Below are positions 8,756 to 17,305 of a stretch of 36,769 nucleotides of DNA, piece by piece. Below the pieces are notes generated by a model, which worked only from the letters and a program-made list of their open reading frames with translations, made no database searches and was not told the origin of the DNA. The stretch covers positions 1 to 36,769 of the forward strand of contig CAUUCY010000010.1 in NCBI GenBank assembly GCA_963543835.1, read 5' to 3'. Position 1 is the first letter of the stretch. Each line of letters opens with the position of its first letter. Source of the stretch: Cryptobacteroides sp963543835. Its GTDB lineage: Bacteria > Bacteroidota > Bacteroidia > Bacteroidales > UBA932. Position numbers and translations under genes: made by a program.

Positions 8756-9685
8756 ATGAACCCTAAGACAGCTCGCGGAATGGGGCGCGGTCTGAGCGCT
8801 CTTCTCGGAGAAGATGCCAATGTGGACGATCTTCGCAAGCCTGTAGGCTATATAAATAAGGACATAGTGGGGCATTCCGCTCCGCAGACCGTCGAGGCGG
8901 ACATAGTCCGCATTCCTATGGACCTCATTGAGCCCAATCCTTTCCAGCCTCGAATGCAGTTTGACAGCGAAAGCCTTGCGGAACTTGCCGAATCGATAAA
9001 AAGCCTTGGGCTTATACAGCCTATAACCGTCCGCAAGGTCGCTGCCGGCAAGTACCAGATAATCTCCGGCGAGCGCCGTTACAGGGCTGCGAAGATGGCG
9101 GGAATGGATATGATTCCGTCCTATATACGCGATGCCAGCGAGCAGGGTATGCTTGAAATGGCTATAGTGGAGAATATACAGAGGGAGAATCTTGATCCTA
9201 TCGAGGTGGCGATGAGTTACCAGCGTCTTATCGACGAGTGCTCGCTCACTCAAGAGCAGATGGCGGACAGAGTGGGGAAGAAAAGGGCATCCGTCACCAA
9301 TTATCTGCGTCTTCTCAAACTTCCTGCGAAAATTCAGCACGACCTTAAAGTCGGCATGATAAGCGTGGGGCATGCGAAAGTCATACTCGGAGTGGAAGAT
9401 ACCTTGCTCCAGGAGCAACTGTGCGATGCAGTGGTCCGTGAGGACCTTTCAGTGCGTGCACTTGAGCAGCTTCTTGCCAAAGGGGCTAAACCTGCTGAGA
9501 AGAAGAAAGCTGATATTCAGCAGGACCTTCCGGAAAATTATTATAAGGTACTCGAAAGGGTGGGCAAGTATTTTGGAGAGAATATATCGCTCAAAAGAAA
9601 CAAAGGAGGGAAAGGTACAATCACAATTCATTTCTCCTCCGATGCCGAAATTGATGCCTTCCTTAAGGACTTGGAAAGACCGTAG
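8756..9685 (+). CDS. parB: ParB/Spo0J centromere-binding protein
   Basis: A 309-residue ParB, the CTP-dependent clamp that loads at parS. The ParB/Srx N-terminal domain contains NPFQPR (61-66) and the CTP-binding GERRYRA (105-111) with ENIQRENL (140-147). The central helix-turn-helix is LTQEQMADRVGKKRASVTNY. A lysine-rich linker near 248-252 leads to the C-terminal dimerisation domain. No convincing parS site is seen in this window. Confidence 0.95.
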   Translation: MNPKTARGMGRGLSALLGEDANVDDLRKPVGYINKDIVGHSAPQTVEADIVRIPMDLIEPNPFQPRMQFDSESLAELAESIKSLGLIQPITVRKVAAGKYQIISGERRYRAAKMAGMDMIPSYIRDASEQGMLEMAIVENIQRENLDPIEVAMSYQRLIDECSLTQEQMADRVGKKRASVTNYLRLLKLPAKIQHDLKVGMISVGHAKVILGVEDTLLQEQLCDAVVREDLSVRALEQLLAKGAKPAEKKKADIQQDLPENYYKVLERVGKYFGENISLKRNKGGKGTITIHFSSDAEIDAFLKDLERP

Positions 9686-10615
9686 ATGAGATTTCGTTTG
9701 TCAGTGTTCTTTATTTTGGCCGCAGTTTGCATGCTGTCGGTCCCGCAGGCGCATTGTCAGTTCAAGGAAAAAGCTTTCTCGCAGAATTACGATGACCCGA
9801 ATGCGAAGAAGGACACTACCAAAAAAGAAAAATTCTTCTCCTTTTCGGAATATTACAATGGCATTACCCATAAGGACAAGATGCAGATGAGCACTATGTG
9901 CATAGGCTCTTCCGTTCTTGTGGGAGGCGCTCAGATTTACAATAAGCAGTATTGGAAATTGCCGGTGATTTACGGAGGCATTGCCGCCGGCATTGCCGGA
10001 GGCCTGTATTTTCGCTCCCTGTATGAAAAAGATCCCACAAACAGCTCTGCCAAGGCGTGGAGTAACGGCTTTTTCATAGCGGGAGGGCTCGTTTATTGGG
10101 GTGCCATGTTCGACGGAGTGTACAATTACAAGACAGACCATCCCCACTATCCTGCCCGTGCAACTATGTATTCCATACTTCTGCCCGGACTCGGTCAGAT
10201 TTATAACGGCGAGGCATGGAAGCTTCCCATATATTGGGGAGGGCTTATAGGGTGTACGCACTTTTATCTTGTGAACAGTAGAAATTACGAACGATATAGA
10301 AATATATACAACCTTGCCACGACGGAAGAAACTGCCTCGCAGCTTGCCGCTGAATGGCCTCACGGTGCGGAGACCGCGCTGTACTACCGCAATGCCTATC
10401 GCCGTTTGAGGGACTACAGCCTGCTCGGCATAGTGGTGGTGTACCTGCTTCAGGCAATTGATGCCAATGTCTTTGCCTATATGCAGGATTTTGAGGTCAG
10501 CGACAATATTGCCATGCGCATTGAGCCCACTATTATTAACACAGACAATACTTATGCTTTTGGAGGGACTTCCGCAATGCCCGCTTTCGGCATGAGGCTT
10601 GGCTTTAAATTCTGA
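9686..10615 (+). CDS. DUF5683 membrane/envelope protein
   Basis: A 309-residue protein with a cleavable signal peptide (to about AHC at residues 22-24) and several hydrophobic segments, including a glycine-rich one around YGGIAAGIAGGLYF and a related pair at PGLGQIYNGEAWKLPIYWG. The repeated NKQYWKLP / NGEAWKLP motifs, each followed by an aromatic-glycine segment, mark DUF5683. The function is unknown; it is commonly found directly after parB in Bacteroidota. The ATG immediately abuts the parB stop (TAGATG), and the next gene starts 2 bp after its end, so it is part of the same operon. Confidence 0.82.
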   Translation: MRFRLSVFFILAAVCMLSVPQAHCQFKEKAFSQNYDDPNAKKDTTKKEKFFSFSEYYNGITHKDKMQMSTMCIGSSVLVGGAQIYNKQYWKLPVIYGGIAAGIAGGLYFRSLYEKDPTNSSAKAWSNGFFIAGGLVYWGAMFDGVYNYKTDHPHYPARATMYSILLPGLGQIYNGEAWKLPIYWGGLIGCTHFYLVNSRNYERYRNIYNLATTEETASQLAAEWPHGAETALYYRNAYRRLRDYSLLGIVVVYLLQAIDANVFAYMQDFEVSDNIAMRIEPTIINTDNTYAFGGTSAMPAFGMRLGFKF

Positions 10616-10617
10616 AA

Positions 10618-11724
10618 ATGAAAAAGTTTATACGACTCCTTTCAGCCGCCATTGTGCTTTTTTTATCAGTTTCGCATTTGCCTGCGGCAAATAGGGAAGC
10701 GGACTCCCTGATTGTGGAAAAAATAGTTCGTATGAACTCCTATATAACAGTCCCTTACAACCGTACAGTACGTGACTATATAGACATGTACACAATCAAG
10801 AATCCGAAGATTACAGCGAAGCTGATAGGGCTGGGGGATTATTATCTGCCGCTTTTTGAAGAGATTTTCGACCGCTACGGGATGCCGCAGGAGTTGAAGA
10901 TGATGGCTGTCATAGAGTCTAATCTGAATCCTCTTGCGCGCTCGAAAGTCGGGGCAACGGGGATGTGGCAGTTCATGTACCGTACGGCAAAGCACTATGG
11001 ATTGAAAATAAACTCTTTCGTGGACGAGCGTATGGATCCTTTCGAGTCTGCTGATGCAGCTGCGCGCTATCTGCGCGATGCTTATAATGAATTCGGAGAC
11101 TGGAATCTGGCAATAAGCGCATATAACTGCGGTTTCGGTGCCGTGCGTAAGGCTATTGCGCGCTCGGGCGGCAGCCGCGATTTTTGGGACATCTATCCTT
11201 TCCTTCCGCGCGAGACGAGAAGTTATGTGCCTGCGTTTGTGGGTGCCATGTACGGCTTCAAGTATTATAAAGATTATGGAATAGAGCCCGAAAAGTTCGT
11301 TTTCCCCGCTGAAATAGATACTATAGAAATACACAGGAATCTTCACTTCAAGCAGATACACGAACTGATAGGCGTGCCTCTCGACACTCTCAAGCTTCTT
11401 AATCCTCAATACACTCATGATATAATTCCTGGCAATGAGGGCAGCTACATCCTGAGCATTCCTGCAAACTATTCCGTGAAAATCATTGAGCACGGAGACA
11501 GTCTGTATAAGCACAATTCAAGCAAATATCTCAGCGCATCCGTCATAAAAAGCATAAAGGCGGGTGGCAACGGCGAGAGTATAAGATATAAGGTGAAACC
11601 GGGTGATACTCTCAGCGGCATTGCGCTGAAGCACAACGTAAAAGTGTCCCAACTCAAAAAGTGGAACGGCTTGAAGTCCAGTCTTATAAAGCCCGGTCAG
11701 AGGATACTCATTTACACAAGATAG
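10618..11724 (+). CDS. mltD: Membrane-bound lytic murein transglycosylase (MltD-like) with LysM
   Basis: A 368-residue cell-wall enzyme that cleaves the beta-1,4 bond between MurNAc and GlcNAc. Signal peptide at 1-24. The SLT (family 1) domain spans about 75-200: the catalytic glutamate is E100 in AVIESNLNP, followed by GATGMWQFM and SAYNCGFGAV. A C-terminal LysM at about 322-366 (YKVKPGDTLSGIALKHNVK) binds peptidoglycan. An intermediate degenerate LysM-like stretch may lie around 245-290. It lacks a lipobox, so it is either released or periplasmic. It overlaps the convergent glutathione peroxidase gene by 17 bp. Confidence 0.92.
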   Translation: MKKFIRLLSAAIVLFLSVSHLPAANREADSLIVEKIVRMNSYITVPYNRTVRDYIDMYTIKNPKITAKLIGLGDYYLPLFEEIFDRYGMPQELKMMAVIESNLNPLARSKVGATGMWQFMYRTAKHYGLKINSFVDERMDPFESADAAARYLRDAYNEFGDWNLAISAYNCGFGAVRKAIARSGGSRDFWDIYPFLPRETRSYVPAFVGAMYGFKYYKDYGIEPEKFVFPAEIDTIEIHRNLHFKQIHELIGVPLDTLKLLNPQYTHDIIPGNEGSYILSIPANYSVKIIEHGDSLYKHNSSKYLSASVIKSIKAGGNGESIRYKVKPGDTLSGIALKHNVKVSQLKKWNGLKSSLIKPGQRILIYTR

Positions 11725-12343
11725 CTTCTTCGAGTAGCTCCCGAATCATTTTTTCCATTTCTTCCGGACTTGAGCTCGGCTCAAAACGGGCGACGGCTTC
11801 TCCCTTTCTATTTATCAGGAATTTCGTGAAATTCCACTTTATATCTGGTTTTGAGGCATAGTCGGGATCCGTTTTTGACAGCATTTTGTCCATCATTTCT
11901 CCAAGCTTGCTTTCTCCGAATCCTGCAAAGGCTTTCTTGCCGTACAGCCACTTGAATATCGGATTTGCATTTTCGCCGTTTACTTCGGTCTTTTCCATAA
12001 GAGGAAAGCTCAGCTCATAATTGAGACGGCAGAACTCCTCTATTTCATCATTTGTACCGGGTTCCTGATGTCCGAACTGGTCGCAAGGGAAGCCTATTAC
12101 CACGAGTCCTTCGTCCTTATATTTGAGATAAAGGGCTTCCAGACCCTCATATTGAGGTGTGAAACCGCATTTTGACGCGGTGTTCACAAGCAGGAGAACC
12201 TTGCCCTTGTAGTCGGCAAAATTCACTTCCTCGCCCTTACCGGAGACTGCCTTGAAACCGTAAATCCCCACATCTCCTGCCGCCTTGCAGGAAAGAATAC
12301 CCAGCACTGCGCACAACGCCCAGATGATTTTTCCATTAAACAT
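11708..12343 (-). CDS. Glutathione peroxidase-family thiol peroxidase, lipoprotein
   Basis: A 211-residue GPx-fold peroxidase that reduces hydroperoxides, probably with thioredoxin rather than glutathione. The peroxidatic residue is cysteine, C59 in NTASKCGFTPQY. The conserved FPCDQFGHQEP (Gln at 89) and WNFTKFL (Trp) complete the active site. A second cysteine at 87 is the candidate resolving residue in 2-Cys forms. The N terminus is a lipoprotein signal (LGILSC, C19). Single gene with its own candidate promoter (12366-12373), convergent with mltD. Confidence 0.93.
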   Translation of the reverse strand: MFNGKIIWALCAVLGILSCKAAGDVGIYGFKAVSGKGEEVNFADYKGKVLLLVNTASKCGFTPQYEGLEALYLKYKDEGLVVIGFPCDQFGHQEPGTNDEIEEFCRLNYELSFPLMEKTEVNGENANPIFKWLYGKKAFAGFGESKLGEMMDKMLSKTDPDYASKPDIKWNFTKFLINRKGEAVARFEPSSSPEEMEKMIRELLEEAILCK

Positions 12344-12365
12344 ATCCTTGCTCTTTTTTACTCCG

Positions 12366-12373
12366 CAAAGTTA
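12366..12373 (-). promoter_or_regulatory. Candidate -7 element for glutathione peroxidase
   Basis: TAACTTTG on the minus strand fits TAnnTTTG, about 23 bases before the start codon. It overlaps the edge of a repeated intergenic element (12369-12416). No clear -33 box. Confidence 0.45.
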
Positions 12374-12416
12374 AGGAAAATTTATCTATAGTAGTAGATT
12401 TTGGGGCTGTGTAACC
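12369..12416. repeat. Intergenic repeat, copy A
   Basis: A 48-bp stretch whose first 30 bases match 26481-26510 at 27 of 30 positions, followed in both copies by a variable A/T-rich spacer and GGCTGTGTA(A/G)CC. It lies between the divergent gpx and sigma-factor genes. Confidence 0.6.
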
Positions 12417-12504
12417 ACAATTGAATTTCTTGCTGTGCTCTGTAAAGCTATGGTTAAGTTCAGAGGGTAGCAGGTAAAATTGTCCGGCTATTATATTTTT
12501 TACT

Positions 12505-12512
12505 TATCTTTA
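12505..12512 (+). promoter_or_regulatory. Candidate promoter for sigma/anti-sigma genes
   Basis: TATCTTTA differs from TAnnTTTG only in the last base, with a TTG 22 bases upstream. Transcription would start near 12519, six bases before a possible GTG start (12525) but 27 before the ATG at 12546, which favours the ATG. Confidence 0.35.
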
Positions 12513-12545
12513 CGCCGTTATTGAGTGACTTTCCGTAACGGAGTG

Positions 12546-13061
12546 ATGGATGACAGGAGTGACATACTTCTGCTGAAGCAGGGGGACGAACTTGCCTTCG
12601 AAAGGATATACCGGAACCATTGGTTGAAGGTATATCGCTTTACCGGTATGTTTATTTCCGATGATGCAGAGCGGGAGGATATTCTTCAGGCTGCTTTTAT
12701 GCGTCTTTGGAACATGCGCACCAAACTTGATGAGAACCGTCCTCTGGGTCCGCTACTTTTTGTGATAACACGAAATCTCGTGTTCAACTCCAAGAGGAAT
12801 AAAGTCGCAACTATAAGTCTTGAGGCAGCTTTGATTCAGGGAATAGACGATGTGGTCGCAGGCGTTGAGGCGAGAGACCTTGAAAGGCAGTTTGAAGAAT
12901 TTGTTTCTATGTTGCCGGAAAGGCAACAGGAAGCTTTCCGTCTCAATCGTATGGCAGGCTTGTCCTACAAGGAAGTTGCCGAAAAAATGGGCATCTCTGA
13001 AAAAGGCGCAGAAAGGAACATTTCTCTTGCAATAAAGTACATCAGGAAAAAAATGTCATAA
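12546..13061 (+). CDS. ECF RNA polymerase sigma factor (FecI-like)
   Basis: A 171-residue sigma-70 of the extracytoplasmic function group. Region 2 has the acidic/aromatic DILQAAFMRLW motif, and region 4 the helix-turn-helix LSYKEVAEKMGISEKGAERN with the PERQQEAFRLNR lead-in typical of Bacteroidota ECF factors next to FecR proteins. An in-frame GTG at 12525 would add seven residues, but the candidate promoter and alignment to the family favour the ATG at 12546. It is followed by a FecR anti-sigma and a SusC with an STN domain, the standard trans-envelope signalling trio that switches on glycan-use loci. Confidence 0.92.
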   Translation: MDDRSDILLLKQGDELAFERIYRNHWLKVYRFTGMFISDDAEREDILQAAFMRLWNMRTKLDENRPLGPLLFVITRNLVFNSKRNKVATISLEAALIQGIDDVVAGVEARDLERQFEEFVSMLPERQQEAFRLNRMAGLSYKEVAEKMGISEKGAERNISLAIKYIRKKMS

Positions 13062-13112
13062 TTTTTCATTTTCGATGTAGGGTTTTGTATTAAAACGGTG
13101 TACCTATTGTTG

Positions 13113-14015
13113 ATGGACACTAAATGCAAAACTAATAACGATCTGTATAAGGTCTGGAAATCTATCTATGAATCCGATAAAGCTGCCGACGTCAAGGAAA
13201 TGACCGCCGGAAGCAGAGTTCTGGATTCCCTTTCGCACAAAATTAAACGTGCAGAGCTCAGAAGGAAGTTTTTACGTTATTCCACAATGTCATTTGGCGT
13301 AGCCTGCGGCATCTGCCTATGCCTCTTTGCGGGTTATACGTTAAGTAATATACGATGGAGGTCAGCTCCTTCGGAGCATATAACAGAATATACCTATGTT
13401 GTAGCGGACAAGGGAGGGCAACTTCTTCCTGACGGCTCGACTGTTTGGATGGGGAATGGAAGCAGATTGAGATACAGCAGCAACTTTCTTGAAGAACGTG
13501 TCGTTTATCTCGAAGGAAATGCAGATTTTAATATTCGTCATTTGGAGAACAATGCTCCTTTATATGTAAAGCTGGTTGATGGAACAATCAAGGTTAAAGG
13601 GACCTCATTTTCTGTTATTCAGTCCGGTGAATCCGATGTTCAAGTTGTGCTTCACGAGGGCAGGGTCGAGTTCTCATCGGCAGACGGTAGTTTCTCCCGC
13701 TTGATGGTGCCGGGTGAAAGACTCGACTATAATGCAGCAGGCGGCTTTTCAGCTGTGAGCAGATTCTTCTCAAACATACATTGGATCGAAGGGGGATATA
13801 AACTTGTAAATACTCCCGTCTGCGAACTTGAGGATTTCCTTAATTGGAAATATGGCGGAATCGTTGAGATTAAGGGGCTGAAAGATGAGGGGATTCTTAT
13901 GAACGGAGCTGTGGGCTATGGTGAATCTGTCGAATCCGCTATCGAAAAAATCAGTTGGGCACTTAAACTGAAGACAGTCAATAAGGATGGAAAATATACA
14001 CTATCAAAAAAATAA
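13113..14015 (+). CDS. FecR-family anti-sigma factor with DUF4974
   Basis: A 300-residue single-pass inner-membrane regulator. A short cytoplasmic N-terminal region (1-~60) precedes one transmembrane segment (GVACGICLCLFAGYTL), then the periplasmic FecR domain (from about YTYVVADKGGQLLPDGSTVW through TIKVKGTSFSV) and a C-terminal DUF4974 domain that resembles the STN fold (LVNTPVCELEDFLNWKYG). It holds the upstream ECF sigma inactive until SusC signals substrate. A GTG at 13098 could add five residues, but ATG at 13113 gives the family-typical start. The SusC gene begins 17 bp after its stop. Confidence 0.92.
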   Translation: MDTKCKTNNDLYKVWKSIYESDKAADVKEMTAGSRVLDSLSHKIKRAELRRKFLRYSTMSFGVACGICLCLFAGYTLSNIRWRSAPSEHITEYTYVVADKGGQLLPDGSTVWMGNGSRLRYSSNFLEERVVYLEGNADFNIRHLENNAPLYVKLVDGTIKVKGTSFSVIQSGESDVQVVLHEGRVEFSSADGSFSRLMVPGERLDYNAAGGFSAVSRFFSNIHWIEGGYKLVNTPVCELEDFLNWKYGGIVEIKGLKDEGILMNGAVGYGESVESAIEKISWALKLKTVNKDGKYTLSKK

Positions 14016-14032
14016 CTTTTAATTTTTAAAAT

Positions 14033-17000
14033 ATGAGAGCGTGTACAGGTAATGTTTTTGTGAAACTTCTGACCGTGTTATCAATCGCATTTGCAGTTGC
14101 TTACTCTGCTCAGGCTCAGAATCTTGAATCAGTGAAGAGCGTAATTGAACGGATTGAACATGCCAGCGGTTACACATTCTTCTACAACTCTGAGGATATC
14201 AAGGACCTCAAAGTTGGAACAGTGGATATTTCTGCACCTATCCGGCAGGTTTTGAATGCTTTGTTCAATAATTCGGACATAACGTACAGGATTCAGGGGA
14301 AAGAGATTATCCTTCAGAGTAAAGACAAGCCGGTGGCAGCAGTTTCAAAATCGGGTATAGTCACGGTTTTCGGTTCGGTTTCTGACATAACGGATTCTAT
14401 GCCTATAATTGGAGCCGCAGTTTATGTGAAGGGAACCAATGACGGTGTGCTTACGGACATTGATGGAAAGTTTTCAATTAAAGTAAGATCCGGAAAGACA
14501 CTTGTAGTTGAGGTTCTCGGTTATAAATCTCATGAGTTTGAAGCGGATAACAACGCTCCTGTCGTCATAAAACTCCGTCAGGATGCGCTTCAGCTCAATG
14601 AGATTGTTGTTATGGGGTACTCCAGTGCGAAGAGAACAGAACTTTCAAGCTCCGTAGTTACTGTTTCCGGCGAGACTCTTAGAGACGTGTCTACTCCTGA
14701 CGTTGGAAATATGCTTCAAGGAAAAGTTGCAGGAGTATTAATTTACAATGCATCAGGACAACCTGGAGAAGCCGCTCAAATTCGAGTTCGCGGAACAGGG
14801 TCCATATCTGCTTCGGCAGCTCCTCTTTATGTTGTAGACGGTATTCCTGGCGGTTCATTCAATCCTAATGACATTGAGACCATAACCGTGCTTAAGGATG
14901 CGGGAGCGACCGCAATTTACGGATCCAGCGCAGCAGGAGGCGTCATTGTCGTAACGACCAAGAAAGCAAAGCCCGGCAATCCTCCTGTAGTGGAATTCAA
15001 GGCTCAGGGAGGAGTTAAGCAGGCTCTTTCCGGTCGTTTCCGACCTATGAATTCTCGGGAATTATATAATATGACGAAAAGCCTTTATTCCAAAGCAGTA
15101 TTCAATATCCTTTATCCTAAGACCTTGCTTGAGACCGATTTTGATTGGATGAACGAGTCATTCAAACTTGGCGCGACCCAAAACTATTATGCATCCGCTT
15201 CAGGCAGTTCGGATAGAATTACATATTTTGTAAGCCTGGATCATTACAGGGAAAAAGGTACTCTTATAAACACCAGCTATGCAGCGACAAACGGACGTGT
15301 CAATCTTGGTATGAAACTCAATGACAGGCTTGACCTCAATATGAGAATGAACTTTGCTGACAGCAAAAACCAGGGGACTTCCAGTTATGTAACTCTCGAG
15401 TCGGCATACCGTATGTCTCCTTGGGATTCTCCTTTCGATGAGAATACAGGCAAGCCTTTATACGTCAATTCCTCTGTTCGCGCTGACAATGGAAAGACCT
15501 GGTGGTCTCACGATAAATATAATATCTTCCATAATGAGCTTTACAACTCATCAAAGTCGAACGGAATCAATCTCTCTACCGACATACAACTAAACTGGAG
15601 AATATCGGACCATCTGAGTTTTACATCTAATAACCGCTATGCTGCTTCTTCTTCTACTTGGAAACTTGTTGTCGATCCAAGGACTGCCAGCGCGTCTTAT
15701 CCTGATGGTGTGATACAAAAGGATATCACAATAGGCAGAAGCTTCTCTACTTCAAATCTTCTCAAGTATGCCAACTCAATCAACAATACTCACTCCGTAT
15801 CAGCATTGATAGGATATGAGTGGGGACAGTGGAAGAACGATGCGACAAGTGCCCGCGGCACGAGTATGAAAAACGGACTGACAGTTCTTAATGCTTCGAC
15901 AGCAGACGGTGTAGGAGGAAATATTGTAGAAGGAAAGGGCTGGTCTGTATTCTCACAGGCACAATACAGCTATAGAGATAAGTATATCGTTTCCGCTTCG
16001 CTTCGTGCCGATGCCAGTTCCGTATTTGCTCCAAAGCAGCGAGTCGGTCTGTTCCCTTCTGTTTCCGGGGCCTGGGTTTTGAACAAGGAGGATTTTCTCA
16101 AGTCAAATGATATTATTTCTTTCCTTAAAATTCGTGCCAGCTATGGTGAGACGGGAAATTCAGGTATAGATCCTTATTCATATCTTTCCGTCTATACATT
16201 CTCTGACGCTACTCAGTATCAGGGCAAAGTGGGATCTTATCCTGCAACTCAGGAGAATCCTTATCTTCATTGGGAGAAGGCCAAAATGAGCAATTTCGGT
16301 GTTGACCTCAGTCTTGGCGACTATTTGGAGTTTAATCTTGACCTTTACCACATACTTAACACAGATCTTCTGCTTGACGTCCCTACAGCACCGAGTACAG
16401 GATTCTACAGTATCAAGCAGAATAAGGGTTCTGTAAGAAATATGGGAGTTGAGTTGCAGATAAATTCGCTCAATATACGCAAGGGTTCATTCATATGGAA
16501 CACGGGTTTCAACATAGGATTCAACAGAAATACGGTGGTAAGCATCCCTGGTTCGGAGGATATAATCCAGACGGTCGGCTCGAATAGTGCAAGACAGATT
16601 GTCCGTGAAGGCGAGGCGCTGTACAGCTGGTATATGCCAAAGTGGCTGGGAGTGAATACGGAAAACGGCGAACCTATGTGGGAGCACCTCATAAAAGATG
16701 CAGAAGGCAATGTTACAGGAAAAGAGCCTACAAACGTTTTCAATCCTGACGCTGATTCTCAGATCGTAGGTAACGCGGCACCTTTGTTCAGCGGAGGTCT
16801 TGTAAATAATTTCACTTACGGTCCTTTCTCTCTCTCAATCAATCTCAATTACGTTGTCGGAAATAAGATATTCAACTTTACACGTACTACTATGGATGCC
16901 GACGGCGTTTATACGGACTATAACCAAATGTCCATAGACAATGGTCTCGGCTGGAGTCGTTGGAAGAAGAGCGGAGATGTAGCCACCCATCCTAAGCCTA

Positions 17001-17299
17001 TGGCAGGAGGTAATCACAATGCCAATGGAATCAGTTCCCGCTACCTCGAAGATGGTAGTTTCCTTCGAGTTAAAAATGTCACGTTCAGTTATACACTTCC
17101 TTCTTCCTTGACCAAGAGAATAAATCTTAATGAGGCGAAAGTGTTTGTAACTGCAGATAATCTTTATACTTTGACCAAATTTTCAGGAATGGATCCTGAA
17201 GTCCGTCTTGAGAGTACTCAGTATGAACTTGCCGGTATGTACTCAATGAACTATCCGGTGGGTCGTGTATTCTCCCTTGGTCTTAATCTTAAATTTTAG
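14033..17299 (+). CDS. SusC-like TonB-dependent outer-membrane glycan transporter with STN domain
   Basis: A 1088-residue TonB-linked receptor. Signal peptide to about residue 28 (AYSAQA). An STN domain at about 35-95 (ERIEHASGYTFFYNSEDI) marks a transducing type that contacts FecR. A carboxypeptidase-regulatory-like domain follows at ~110-185 (VFGSVSDITDSMPIIGAAVY). The plug is at ~205-320, with LYVVDGIPGG and TVLKDAGATAIYGSSAAGG, typical of SusC. The rest is the beta-barrel ending in an aromatic F (FSLGLNLKF). It pairs with the SusD gene 6 bp downstream. Regulation by the adjacent ECF sigma/anti-sigma is inferred from the STN domain and gene order. Confidence 0.97.
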   Translation: MRACTGNVFVKLLTVLSIAFAVAYSAQAQNLESVKSVIERIEHASGYTFFYNSEDIKDLKVGTVDISAPIRQVLNALFNNSDITYRIQGKEIILQSKDKPVAAVSKSGIVTVFGSVSDITDSMPIIGAAVYVKGTNDGVLTDIDGKFSIKVRSGKTLVVEVLGYKSHEFEADNNAPVVIKLRQDALQLNEIVVMGYSSAKRTELSSSVVTVSGETLRDVSTPDVGNMLQGKVAGVLIYNASGQPGEAAQIRVRGTGSISASAAPLYVVDGIPGGSFNPNDIETITVLKDAGATAIYGSSAAGGVIVVTTKKAKPGNPPVVEFKAQGGVKQALSGRFRPMNSRELYNMTKSLYSKAVFNILYPKTLLETDFDWMNESFKLGATQNYYASASGSSDRITYFVSLDHYREKGTLINTSYAATNGRVNLGMKLNDRLDLNMRMNFADSKNQGTSSYVTLESAYRMSPWDSPFDENTGKPLYVNSSVRADNGKTWWSHDKYNIFHNELYNSSKSNGINLSTDIQLNWRISDHLSFTSNNRYAASSSTWKLVVDPRTASASYPDGVIQKDITIGRSFSTSNLLKYANSINNTHSVSALIGYEWGQWKNDATSARGTSMKNGLTVLNASTADGVGGNIVEGKGWSVFSQAQYSYRDKYIVSASLRADASSVFAPKQRVGLFPSVSGAWVLNKEDFLKSNDIISFLKIRASYGETGNSGIDPYSYLSVYTFSDATQYQGKVGSYPATQENPYLHWEKAKMSNFGVDLSLGDYLEFNLDLYHILNTDLLLDVPTAPSTGFYSIKQNKGSVRNMGVELQINSLNIRKGSFIWNTGFNIGFNRNTVVSIPGSEDIIQTVGSNSARQIVREGEALYSWYMPKWLGVNTENGEPMWEHLIKDAEGNVTGKEPTNVFNPDADSQIVGNAAPLFSGGLVNNFTYGPFSLSINLNYVVGNKIFNFTRTTMDADGVYTDYNQMSIDNGLGWSRWKKSGDVATHPKPMAGGNHNANGISSRYLEDGSFLRVKNVTFSYTLPSSLTKRINLNEAKVFVTADNLYTLTKFSGMDPEVRLESTQYELAGMYSMNYPVGRVFSLGLNLKF

Positions 17300-17305
17300 A
17301 AGAAA

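Noticed and set aside
7844..9418. A 524-codon open frame on the minus strand
   Set aside because: It lies antisense to parA and parB, both of which have full family motifs. Its composition (many H, Y and R residues) is that of a shadow frame.
10666..11514. A 282-codon minus-strand frame
   Set aside because: It is antisense to the lytic transglycosylase, which has a clear SLT and LysM; no recognisable motif in the antisense frame.
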